Shown here: positions 4,762 through 11,139 of the stretch, one piece after another | How positions within the stretch are numbered: the first letter of the stretch is position 1 | Layout: every line of letters starts with the position of its first letter | Assembly: GCA_027310535.1 (NCBI GenBank) | Contig: DAIDAQ010000059.1 | Coordinates: 1 to 11,583 of the forward strand | Length of the DNA stretch: 11,583 nucleotides | From: Candidatus Micrarchaeaceae archaeon | Lineage (GTDB): Archaea; Micrarchaeota; Micrarchaeia; Micrarchaeales; Micrarchaeaceae | Direction: 5' to 3' | Notes under the pieces: model-generated | Database searches by the model: none | Told to the model about the DNA's origin: nothing | Seen by the model: only the letters and a program-made list of their open reading frames with translations | Translations under genes and position numbers: made by a program

Positions 4762-6291
4762 GTGTATTGCATGGATAAGAGGAAAGCGATTGGACTTTCT
4801 GCAGTGATGCTCGCGCTGCTGCTCAATATCTTTGTCTCGGTGTACATAACAGGGCTTGTCGTTTCTGATACAGACCCAACAACATATATCGTAGTAGTAA
4901 TGCTCATGCTCTTCGTGTTCGTTGCGCTTTATGCAAAGGACAAGAGCATTGTCCCGGATATGACAAAAAGAAGCGTGCTCTACGGTGCCATGCTGTTTGC
5001 CGTTTATCTCCTTGCCCTCTCGTACTCCAGGGTGTGGCTCTCGACGCTCTTCATGTCGTACAGGATAGACATGCTGCTCCTTCCCATATTCATTCTTGCA
5101 GTAATTGTGGCGGTTTTCGGGGCAGCGGGAGCAAAGCGCATGAAGCTGTTGGTGATCTATTCTGTATTTGCCTCCCCGTTGCTTTTGCTGCCTATACTTA
5201 ACCTCAATTCACAGTTCACACTCCTCAATGCAGACATCATAGCAGGCATCTCTGGTCTTCTCAACCTGCCGCTCACGCAGAACGGGATATTGCTGATAGG
5301 TCCGTTGAAGAGCACCGTGTCGATAAGCTCCACATGCGCCAATATAGGGGCCTTTGCCGCGCTTGTCATGTTCCTGGTACCGCTTGCCTATCTCTACGAT
5401 GGCAAAAAAGGTAAGAAGGCAATCTGGGTTGTGGCAGGCCTGCTGCTGCTCCTGCTCTTCAACCTGGCAAGGATGATGGCCATAACACTTGTCTGGCTAT
5501 ATTACGGGATAACAAGTGCCGTCTATGTTTTCCACCTCTTCGGCGGCGAGGTGCTATTCATAATTGTGATAGTGTTCCTGATGCTTGCCGCACGGAGGTT
5601 CGGTCTTAGAATGCCGAAGGTGGCTGCTGGCAAGCAGCAGAGGAGCAAAGCGCCGGCGCTCTGGGGCCTTGGCATCTATTACCCTCTATTGGCTGGTGCC
5701 GCCTTCGGCACCATCGGGCTACTTTTTTCACTGCCGTATCTGTCAGCCCTGAATATCCATGCAACCCCTGCTGCGCAGCAGACCCCCGCATTCATACAGT
5801 TTGACAGGTATGCGATCTCCCTTCTCGAGAGCGCAAGGATGAACGTGACTCAGATATCGAACACAAACTCCAGCATACTCTTCGCGCTCGGAAACCTGAC
5901 AAATAGTACAAGGGAGATATTCGTGCTCGTAAACTACACACCCTCAATGGGCTATCCGCCAAGGCCGCAGTTTAAAAACATTACGGGCTATGGCAGCACC
6001 CTGCTGAAGAATGGTATAGCAATAAGGAATGCAGAGGTGGACTATAACAGAACGAGGATAGCGGTAAGCTACCTCTCGATCCCGTACAGCTCTAACGGCT
6101 CTTACGGCGGCATCTCCTTCTCATTCATTGAAAACGTTAGTGGAACATACACTGAATGCACGATTGCCAGCGCCCCGGAATCCCCTGTTGACAGTATCGA
6201 GGAGTCAGTCTTCAACGCCTTCCAGTTCACAGCACCAGCCCCCCAGATGTGTGCGAGCTATTATGTCGCAAACTCGATAAACAGCGTGTGA
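4762..6291 (+). CDS. Archaeosortase/exosortase-family membrane protein with large extracellular C-terminal domain
   Basis: A 509-residue protein. The first ~330 residues contain about nine hydrophobic segments. The three catalytic residues of exosortases and archaeosortases are in place and order: C192 in S-S-T-C-A-N-I-G-A-F, R237 in N-L-A-R-M-M-A-I-T, and H258 in V-Y-V-F-H-L-F-G-G-E, each at a membrane helix. These enzymes are thought to cut C-terminal sorting signals of surface proteins, often with transfer to a lipid. Residues ~330-509 form a soluble domain with many N-x-S/T sequons (N-V-T, N-S-S, N-L-T, N-S-T, N-Y-T, N-I-T, N-R-T, N-G-S, N-V-S), so it should lie outside the cell and be glycosylated. 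It may resemble the EpsI-type partner domain of exosortases, but I do not recognise it. The GTG at 4762 has GAGG 6 nt upstream; the ATG at 4771 is an alternative start. No sorting-signal substrate is visible here. Confidence 0.75.
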   Translation: MYCMDKRKAIGLSAVMLALLLNIFVSVYITGLVVSDTDPTTYIVVVMLMLFVFVALYAKDKSIVPDMTKRSVLYGAMLFAVYLLALSYSRVWLSTLFMSYRIDMLLLPIFILAVIVAVFGAAGAKRMKLLVIYSVFASPLLLLPILNLNSQFTLLNADIIAGISGLLNLPLTQNGILLIGPLKSTVSISSTCANIGAFAALVMFLVPLAYLYDGKKGKKAIWVVAGLLLLLLFNLARMMAITLVWLYYGITSAVYVFHLFGGEVLFIIVIVFLMLAARRFGLRMPKVAAGKQQRSKAPALWGLGIYYPLLAGAAFGTIGLLFSLPYLSALNIHATPAAQQTPAFIQFDRYAISLLESARMNVTQISNTNSSILFALGNLTNSTREIFVLVNYTPSMGYPPRPQFKNITGYGSTLLKNGIAIRNAEVDYNRTRIAVSYLSIPYSSNGSYGGISFSFIENVSGTYTECTIASAPESPVDSIEESVFNAFQFTAPAPQMCASYYVANSINSV

Positions 6292-6295
6292 GCTG

Positions 6296-7354
6296 CTATA
6301 CAAGCACGCTCGCCAGATTCCCCAACAGCGCCTGGTAGGCCTCGCATGAGGTCCACTGGAGCGGTTCTCTTCCCTCCTTTATCAGCGCCCTTACCCCCTT
6401 TGCAGCATCGCTGCCCAATATCGATTGCATGTAATAGCCCGTCTCCCTTATGTTGCCCAGCTTCTTGTCCGACATTATGGATGGGTAAACATTGCCGAAG
6501 CTGTCCAGGAATACGGATGCTTCGCCGCTCCTGCTGCTCATCGGCTGTTTCCCTGTCTCAGCGTACCTGGCGAGGTTGCGCAGGAATGCAGCCTCTATAA
6601 TCTGCACCGGGTCACTGCTGAAGTGCCTCTTCCCCAACAGCAGCCTTATCTCTCTTGCGGCCTCCTTCCCATCAGCCTTTATATCAAGCCCAGTGTTGTT
6701 GTAATAATTGCTTGACAACTGGCTGAGGTTTACATGGAAGTCGTTGTAGGTTGTCCCTGGAACCTCCTTCGCAACCTCTTCGATGGTCCTGGCGAGCGCG
6801 CCATGGTTGAGCTTGCTCATCGTGTAGCCAAAAACAAAGCTCAGGCTCCTGTGCTCTTCTTGCATCTCACGCAGCATCCTCGCCATTGCGATCGCCTTCT
6901 CGTAGTTGCCCTGCACCCCCCTTATCTTGTCATGCAGCTCTCTGTAGCCGTCCAGGCTGACCGTGACAGCCAATCTCGGTATGCCCAGGCCTAGTATCAA
7001 CTCCAGCTTTCTCCTTACGAGCGATTGGTTGCAGAGCGAATTGGTGGGCATCGTCAGTATGTAAAGCCCCTTGCAATGCTCCTTGAAAGCCTTTGTTATC
7101 TCGTCTATGTCATCCCTTATGAAAACCTCCCCTCCCGTGAGCTCTATCCACCTGAAGCTTGTGTTCTTCCCTGCAAACTCCCTTATTTCCTCTATGGTCA
7201 GCTCGTTCTTCGGGTGCATCTGCCAGATGGAGCAGGTCAGGCACCTGCTCTGGCAGCTGTACGTCACGGAAAAGTTCAGCTTGTATGGTTTGCTGAGGCT
7301 GCCTAGGTTAGACCTTAGGGCAGTGCCTATGATCCCGATCATCTTCCCATCCAT
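6296..7354 (-). CDS. Radical SAM protein with a SPASM-like C-terminal region
   Basis: With the ATG at 7354 the product has 352 residues. The cluster motif C34-x3-C38-x2-C41 (C-Q-S-R-C-L-T-C) sits after an F-S-V-T-Y-S strand, and G-G-E at 74-76 is the usual SAM-binding stretch. The C-terminal part has F-L-D-S-F-G-N-V-Y-P-S followed by K-L-G-N-I-R and W-T-S-C337-E-A-Y-Q. That is the outline of SPASM-type radical SAM enzymes, in which F-x-D-x-x-G-N-V-x-P-C supplies an auxiliary-cluster cysteine; here that residue is Ser. The substrate is unknown; peptide or lipid/sugar modification are both seen in the family. The frame is open up to 7507, but that extension contains two TATA boxes and is not family-like, so 7354 (or 7342) is preferred. 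It converges on the archaeosortase gene with a 4-nt gap. Confidence 0.8.
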   Translation of the reverse strand: MDGKMIGIIGTALRSNLGSLSKPYKLNFSVTYSCQSRCLTCSIWQMHPKNELTIEEIREFAGKNTSFRWIELTGGEVFIRDDIDEITKAFKEHCKGLYILTMPTNSLCNQSLVRRKLELILGLGIPRLAVTVSLDGYRELHDKIRGVQGNYEKAIAMARMLREMQEEHRSLSFVFGYTMSKLNHGALARTIEEVAKEVPGTTYNDFHVNLSQLSSNYYNNTGLDIKADGKEAAREIRLLLGKRHFSSDPVQIIEAAFLRNLARYAETGKQPMSSRSGEASVFLDSFGNVYPSIMSDKKLGNIRETGYYMQSILGSDAAKGVRALIKEGREPLQWTSCEAYQALLGNLASVLV

Positions 7355-7379
7355 GTGCTGACACCATGCCTTGGAGACT

Positions 7380-7407
7380 AGCAATCCGGTATAAATAGCG
7401 GATTGCT
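7380..7407. repeat. Perfect 9-bp inverted repeat bracketing a TATA box
   Basis: AGCAATCCG (7380-7388) and CGGATTGCT (7399-7407) are exact reverse complements. The 10-nt centre GTATAAATAG contains the probable TATA box of the radical SAM gene. The layout is that of an operator at which a dimeric repressor would hide the box from TBP; no such regulator is identified. Confidence 0.55.
7391..7397 (-). promoter_or_regulatory. TATA box for the radical SAM gene
   Basis: The minus strand reads TATTTAT. Transcription is expected near 7368, about 14 nt before the ATG at 7354. A second AT-rich box at 7411-7418 (TTTATATA on the minus strand) could act too. Both lie inside the long version of the frame, which argues against the start at 7507. 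Confidence 0.45.
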
Positions 7408-7626
7408 GATATATAAAAGTGGCTGTTGAAGATAGCCAGTGGCTTGCCATTCGTATGTCCATGGCCGAAGGCGGCTTCATGCCATTTAACCGCCACATTC
7501 TTCTCATAAGTGAGTCTTCAAACGTTTAGCAAATGCCCGAACTTCTGCCATTTTACCTCTTATTTTGGATATCTCCATCAAATTACCTCGGCGGAAGTCT
7601 GTCGTTTCGGCGGCAGCCCCGCTGAG

Positions 7627-7640
7627 TTTGGATATCCAAA
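7627..7640. repeat. 14-bp palindrome TTTGGATATCCAAA, with a half copy at 7563
   Basis: The palindrome is perfect. An 11-nt stretch, TTTTGGATATC, recurs at 7563-7573 on the same strand, 64 bases away. Such spaced copies could be binding sites for a dimeric regulator, but a single 14-bp palindrome is not rare in a window of this size. Confidence 0.4.
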
Positions 7641-7830
7641 TTCCTTGGAAGCGGTTCTCTGTCACCGGTAATATATCAAACGAAAGAAACAAAAATTTTT
7701 CGCATTAGCGGAATTGCGAAGGTTTATAATTTGTCAAGTTTCTATTATTATCCAGCACTGCAAAAGTGTTACCTATTCTCCCCTATAAAACCGAATAGCG
7801 GCTGTTCAGAGAGAAGCTAAATAAACACGA

Positions 7831-7838
7831 ATATATTA
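7831..7838 (+). promoter_or_regulatory. TATA box for TYW1
   Basis: ATATATTA lies about 45 nt before the ATG at 7880. Transcription near 7861 would leave a leader of roughly 19 nt that includes a weak GGGGT Shine-Dalgarno-like motif. Other AT-rich boxes at 7723 and 7784 could give longer leaders. Confidence 0.4.
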
Positions 7839-7879
7839 TCTTGTTGGGGAGTAAAACCTAAGCTGACGGGGTAAAGCGC

Positions 7880-8878
7880 ATGTCAAATATACCTTGGGTG
7901 CTGAAGGCCAAGATGGAGGGCCAGGGCTACCACTTCGTCGGCGGTCACTCAGCAGTGAAGATATGCGAATACACCGCGAACGGCTTGCGCGGCGGCACGC
8001 TCTGCTACAAATACTCTTTTTACGGGATAAAGAGCTGGCAGTGCGTGCAGGCAACCCCTGCAGTGGGGTGCAACCTGAGCTGCAGATTCTGCTGGCGCAT
8101 AATCCCGGATGAGCTAGGCATCAGCTGGAACACGCTCAATGCAGCTGGCAAGTGGGACGAGCCCGACTCCATAGTCGAGGGGATGGTGGCGGAACAGAGG
8201 AGAATAGTGAGCGGTTTCAAGGGTCAGGCAGACACGGAACTGAAGAGGAGAAGGTGGAATGAGGCTAACGCACCAAGGCACGTTGCGCTCAGCCTGACCG
8301 GCGAGCCAACTTTCTACCCGAAACTGGGCAAGATGCTCGAAGCCTTCCATAAGCGGGGAATAAGCACGTTCCTTGTCAGCAACGGTACGCTGCCCGAGGC
8401 AATCGGCAGGTTGAGCCCCCTTCCGACACAGCTTTACATCTCGCTGCAGGCCCCTGACGAACAGATTTACCTGAAGACGACAAGGCCGAAGACGCCCGGC
8501 GCATGGGAGAGGCTCAGGAAATCGCTCTCTGCGCTCAAGGCGCTAGATACGAGGACCGTGCTGCGCATGACCCTGATAAGAGGGCTCAACATGTGCAACC
8601 CTGACGGGTATGCGGAGCTGATAAAGCTTGCAAGCCCCAACTACGTAGAGGTGAAGGGGTTCTCGTTTGTCGGGTCCGCAAGGGAAGGGCAGAGGCAGCT
8701 GTCGTTGTCCAACATACCCAGCCATGACATGGTAAAAGGGTTTGCGCAGATGCTTGCAGAGAAGACCGGCTATATAGAGACTGCAGAACACAGGGTGAGT
8801 AGGATAGTCTTGCTGTGCAGGGACGAAGCATCAAAGGAAAGCAGGCTGATCGATTTCAGCCAGATAGGGAAGCGATGA
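7880..8878 (+). CDS. taw1: 4-demethylwyosine synthase TYW1/Taw1 (radical SAM)
   Basis: A 332-residue enzyme. The radical SAM cluster motif is C64-N-L-S-C68-R-F-C71-W. Three further cysteines upstream, C29, C42 and C55, have the spacing of the second 4Fe-4S cluster in archaeal TYW1, and K44 two residues after C42 matches the active-site lysine. T-G-E-P-T-F-Y-P (about 141-148) and I-S-L-Q-A-P-D (about 191-197) are also characteristic. The enzyme condenses N1-methylguanosine-37 of tRNA-Phe with two carbons of pyruvate to make imG-14, the first tricyclic step to wyosine bases that protect reading frame. The archaeal form lacks the N-terminal flavodoxin domain of eukaryotic TYW1, as here. The start is the ATG at 7880; no upstream extension is family-like. 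Trm5 and Taw2/Taw3 are not in the window. Confidence 0.95.
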   Translation: MSNIPWVLKAKMEGQGYHFVGGHSAVKICEYTANGLRGGTLCYKYSFYGIKSWQCVQATPAVGCNLSCRFCWRIIPDELGISWNTLNAAGKWDEPDSIVEGMVAEQRRIVSGFKGQADTELKRRRWNEANAPRHVALSLTGEPTFYPKLGKMLEAFHKRGISTFLVSNGTLPEAIGRLSPLPTQLYISLQAPDEQIYLKTTRPKTPGAWERLRKSLSALKALDTRTVLRMTLIRGLNMCNPDGYAELIKLASPNYVEVKGFSFVGSAREGQRQLSLSNIPSHDMVKGFAQMLAEKTGYIETAEHRVSRIVLLCRDEASKESRLIDFSQIGKR

Positions 8879-8886
8879 AACATACC

Positions 8887-8894
8887 ATATTTAA
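8887..8894 (+). promoter_or_regulatory. TATA box for the PH-like/zinc-ribbon gene
   Basis: ATATTTAA is centred about 26 nt before the ATG at 8917, so transcription should begin at or very near the start codon, giving a leaderless mRNA. Confidence 0.6.
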
Positions 8895-8916
8895 GCTTTA
8901 AAGCAGCTAAAACTGC

Positions 8917-9426
8917 ATGGCAATCGATCCAGAGGACTTAAAGCTTGTGAAGAGCATGCTCTTTCCAGGTGAAGACGTCGCCATGACTGTCAGACAGAGG
9001 AAGTTTCTTTCAGGTGGGTCAATAATAAACCCCACTAGTGTCATAGTGACCGACAGGCGCATCATAATAATCAACAGGATGTCGGCAGGCCTCAGAAAGG
9101 ACTATGAGGTGATCGCCTACGGCAGGATAACAAGCGTGAGGATGGAGAAGGGGTTTGTCTCCTCAAACGTCTTCGTGAGGGTTGAGGGCTATGACACCGA
9201 TGTCGGGCTGCTTCACGGTAGCGGCAAGGAGGAGGGGGAGATCGACGGCCTCACCCACAATGCAGCGCAGCAGCTTGTCGACTACCTGAACAAAAAGGTT
9301 GCTGGGAGCGGTGCGGGCAATTCAGGTACGGCAGCACCCCAAGGCAAGACGCGGTTCTGCAGCTCGTGCGGCGCAAAGATCCCTGCAGATGCGAAGTTCT
9401 GCAACTCGTGCGGCGCAAAGCAGTAG
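8917..9426 (+). CDS. PH-like domain protein with C-terminal zinc ribbon
   Basis: A 169-residue protein. Residues about 10-126 look like a bacterial-type PH domain (YokE/bPH class): L-F-P-G-E-D-V near the start, then T-S-V-I-V-T-D-R-R-I-I-I-I-N-R, a signature of these folds, then alternating strands and a closing amphipathic helix (A-A-Q-Q-L-V-D-Y-L-N-K-K). A Gly/Ser/Ala-rich linker (128-142) leads to a zinc ribbon with C148-x2-C151 and C162-x2-C165 in two C-x-S-C-G-A-K knuckles. No membrane segment or signal peptide is seen, so it should act in the cytoplasm, perhaps as a lipid- or protein-binding adaptor; the function is unknown. The two zinc knuckles are nearly identical at DNA level. It has its own promoter and converges on the DedA gene with one base between stops. 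Confidence 0.75.
   Translation: MAIDPEDLKLVKSMLFPGEDVAMTVRQRKFLSGGSIINPTSVIVTDRRIIIINRMSAGLRKDYEVIAYGRITSVRMEKGFVSSNVFVRVEGYDTDVGLLHGSGKEEGEIDGLTHNAAQQLVDYLNKKVAGSGAGNSGTAAPQGKTRFCSSCGAKIPADAKFCNSCGAKQ
9355..9420 (+). repeat. Near-identical 24-nt direct repeat encoding the zinc knuckles
   Basis: Bases 9355-9378 and 9397-9420 differ at one position (an AGC codon against AAC). Both encode F-C-x-S-C-G-A-K. Synonymous positions are also conserved, which suggests a fairly recent duplication or gene-conversion tract. Confidence 0.6.
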
Positions 9427-9427
9427 C

Positions 9428-10060
9428 TCACCCCCTTTTCCTCACTCTCTTGGCCACAATGGCATACGCCAGGTACAGGAGTATGGCTGCCACGGCTACC
9501 GCCGCCATGACCAGCGCTGCGTTGTTGGCGTTGAGCGCGTAGTAGCCGAACGCCATCAGCACCGCGTTCCAGATCGCTGTCCCGCTGATGGAATAGGCGA
9601 AGAACTTCTTCTGATCCATCTTTGCGAAGCCTGCTGGGAAGCTTATCACTGTCCTGACTACAGGCAGGAGGCGCGTCAGGAATACCATCTTGCTCCCGTT
9701 CCTCTCAAACCATTCGGAAAACGCGTCAAGCCTTTTTTCACTGAGGTGCAGCCTTTTCAGGTGCTTGTAGACAACGTCTTTCTCTATGAAATATGCGATG
9801 TAGTAATCGACAGCCATCCCAATGGTCGCGCCAGCAAGCCCAGCGATGAACGCATATTCGAACGAGAAGGCGCCCTGCGCCGCTAAAAGGCCTGCGACTG
9901 ACATCACTACCTCACTTGGCACAGGCAGGGAGGAGCTCTCCATAGCCATCAGGGCGAATATGGACCAGTATCCGTAGCGCGTCGACAGGCTGAATATCAA
10001 CTGCTGTGACCATGAGGCCAGGCCTGATATTGACGGAAGCGCAAAAAGGATCCACAGCAA
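9428..10060 (-). CDS. DedA-family membrane protein (VTT/SNARE-associated domain)
   Basis: A 210-residue protein with about five hydrophobic stretches. E41-S-S-S-L-P-V-P-S-E50 is the DedA entry motif, and F-L-T-R130-L-L-P133-V-V-R136-T followed by F-P-A-G is the conserved re-entrant loop signature with both arginines. DedA proteins act as flippases or transporters for polyprenyl-phosphate or phospholipids and support envelope integrity. Recycling of the lipid carrier for glycans would fit the flippase and sequon-rich proteins in the window. The start is problematic: an in-frame TAA at 10070 limits the frame, the first usable codon is TTG at 10060, and the next Met is residue 38, inside the first helix. 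So TTG is the likely start. A TTTTTAAG box on the minus strand near 10093-10100 could drive it. It is divergent from pelota. Confidence 0.85.
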   Translation of the reverse strand: MLWILFALPSISGLASWSQQLIFSLSTRYGYWSIFALMAMESSSLPVPSEVVMSVAGLLAAQGAFSFEYAFIAGLAGATIGMAVDYYIAYFIEKDVVYKHLKRLHLSEKRLDAFSEWFERNGSKMVFLTRLLPVVRTVISFPAGFAKMDQKKFFAYSISGTAIWNAVLMAFGYYALNANNAALVMAAVAVAAILLYLAYAIVAKRVRKRG

Positions 10061-10068
10061 ACAACCAC

Positions 10069-10077
10069 TTTATTTAT
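10069..10077 (+). promoter_or_regulatory. TATA box for pelota
   Basis: TTTATTTAT is centred at 10073. Transcription is expected near 10099, about 12 nt before the ATG at 10111, supporting that start and ruling out the longer frame from 10006. Confidence 0.5.
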
Positions 10078-10110
10078 GTTTGCCGCAATACTCTTAAAAA
10101 GGCAATCACT

Positions 10111-11139
10111 ATGAAGGTCGTCAGATTCCGGGAGGATGAGGGCATTCTCGTGCTCCGGCTGGACACTGTGGAGGACCTCTGGAGTGCAGCCAGGATAGTC
10201 TTCAACGGTGACTACATCAGGGCCAGGACGTTCAGGAAGTTCAAGGCGAGCGAGTCGGGCAAAGGTGAGATGAAGGAGGTCACGATAACCATACAGGTTG
10301 AGAAGACCGAACTCGACAAGAATGCCCAGAGGCTGAGATTCACCGGCAAGATAATTGAAGGGAGGCCGATGGAATACGTGACACTTGGGAGCTACCATAC
10401 GATAAACGCGGCGCTGGGCAACCAGATAGAGATAAGGAAGGAGAGATGGTATTCCTATATAATGGGGGTGGTGAAGTCGGCGGTGTCAGAATCGAGGAGG
10501 GCGAGGCTTGGCGTAATGGCGATCGACGACGAGAAGGCTCAGCCCGCTCTTCTTCTCGGCTACGGTATAGAGTTCAGGAACGAGATTTACAGCCACCTGA
10601 GCAAGCGCATGCCGCAGAAGGAGTTTAAGGAGCAGCAGGACAAGTACTTCGAGTCCGTCCTCAAGTCTATGGAGCTGATGGACGTTTCTACGGTAATAGT
10701 TGCAGGTCCGGGCTTCACGAAAGACGAGCTGAAGAGGCGCCTCAGCGATCCAGGTAAAGCGAGGAAGCTCAACAAGAAACTCGTGTATATGTATATGAGC
10801 AACGCGGAACGCAGCGGCGTGTACGAGCTGATAAGGAGTGATGCTGTAGAGGAGCTCCTCAAGAACGAGCACATAAGGCAGGAGTTCTTGCTTATGGAGC
10901 AGTTCCTTAAGGGGCTCTCATCCAAGACCTCAAGGTACGGTCTCGATAACGTCGGCGAGGCGATAGGGGATTACGAGGCCATAACAATAATAGTGAACGA
11001 CAGCGTTCTTTCAGAAGCTCCTGTACAGGAGCTTCTGGCGAAGGCGGAGAGAAGGGGCATAAAGGTAGACGTGTTCAACTCCCAGGACGAGGTTGGGCAG
11101 CAACTCCATTCCTTCAAGGACGTGGCATGCATTGCATGA
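10111..11139 (+). CDS. pelA: mRNA surveillance protein Pelota (aPelota)
   Basis: A 342-residue protein with the three eRF1-like domains. Domain A (about 1-125) opens M-K-V-V-R-F-R-E-D-E-G and includes E-D-L-W. The central domain (about 130-250) has V-A-G-P-G-F-T-K-D (about 197-205), highly characteristic of Pelota. The C-terminal domain (about 255-342) has S-R-Y-G-L-D-N-V-G-E-A. There is no GGQ motif, separating it from release factor aRF1. aPelota enters the empty A site of stalled ribosomes with aEF1A and, with ABCE1, splits them. The frame is open from 10006, but the first 35 codons are not family-like and contain the promoter; 10111 is the start. The protein ends D-V-A-C-I-A, whereas most members end with about G-I-A-A-I-L-R-F, so the last few residues are missing. 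Confidence 0.92.
   Translation: MKVVRFREDEGILVLRLDTVEDLWSAARIVFNGDYIRARTFRKFKASESGKGEMKEVTITIQVEKTELDKNAQRLRFTGKIIEGRPMEYVTLGSYHTINAALGNQIEIRKERWYSYIMGVVKSAVSESRRARLGVMAIDDEKAQPALLLGYGIEFRNEIYSHLSKRMPQKEFKEQQDKYFESVLKSMELMDVSTVIVAGPGFTKDELKRRLSDPGKARKLNKKLVYMYMSNAERSGVYELIRSDAVEELLKNEHIRQEFLLMEQFLKGLSSKTSRYGLDNVGEAIGDYEAITIIVNDSVLSEAPVQELLAKAERRGIKVDVFNSQDEVGQQLHSFKDVACIA
11012..11037. repeat. Perfect 26-bp palindrome inside the pelota coding sequence
   Basis: The half-site is CAGAAGCTCCTGT (11012-11024), followed at once by its exact reverse complement (11025-11037). In RNA it can fold as an 11-bp stem with a GUAC loop. It encodes E-A-P-V-Q-E-L-L in the C-terminal domain. A perfect 26-bp palindrome is not expected by chance in a window of this size. 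Confidence 0.9.

Larger units (their letters stand above)
7355..7879. other. Gene-poor region with promoters, inverted repeats and possible mini-ORFs
   Basis: No confident gene in 525 bases. Contents: the inverted repeat around a TATA box (7380-7407); a 36-codon plus-strand frame with a GTG start at 7419 and stop at 7529; a minus-strand frame at 7504-7692 whose last 24 codons (ATG at 7578) follow a GAGGT motif; the sequence TTTTGGATATC at 7563-7573 and a perfect 14-bp palindrome containing TTTGGATATC at 7627-7640; TTCGCA/TGCGAA arms (7699-7704, 7715-7720) next to a TTTATAAT box at 7723-7730; and a CTATTC/GAATAG hairpin at 7773-7798. The translated mini-ORFs resemble nothing I recognise. The region may hold a decayed gene, a small RNA or simply two divergent promoters. 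Confidence 0.5.

Noticed and set aside
4705..4778. Two tiny overlapping frames (9 and 14 codons) ahead of the archaeosortase gene
   Set aside because: They could form a leader-peptide relay because they overlap as TGATG, but they are too short to support and lie in the possible small RNA.
5694..5713. Hairpin TGGTGCCG/CGGCACCA with a CCTT loop in the archaeosortase gene
   Set aside because: An 8-bp stem of this kind is expected about once or more by chance in a window this size, and it lies inside a membrane-helix coding segment.
7355..7507. 51-residue N-terminal extension of the radical SAM protein
   Set aside because: It covers two TATA boxes and the inverted repeat, and the radical SAM core begins shortly after the ATG at 7354.
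10006..10110. 35-residue N-terminal extension of Pelota
   Set aside because: It overlaps the start of the divergent DedA gene and contains the promoter. Pelota proteins begin at M-K-V-V-R-F.
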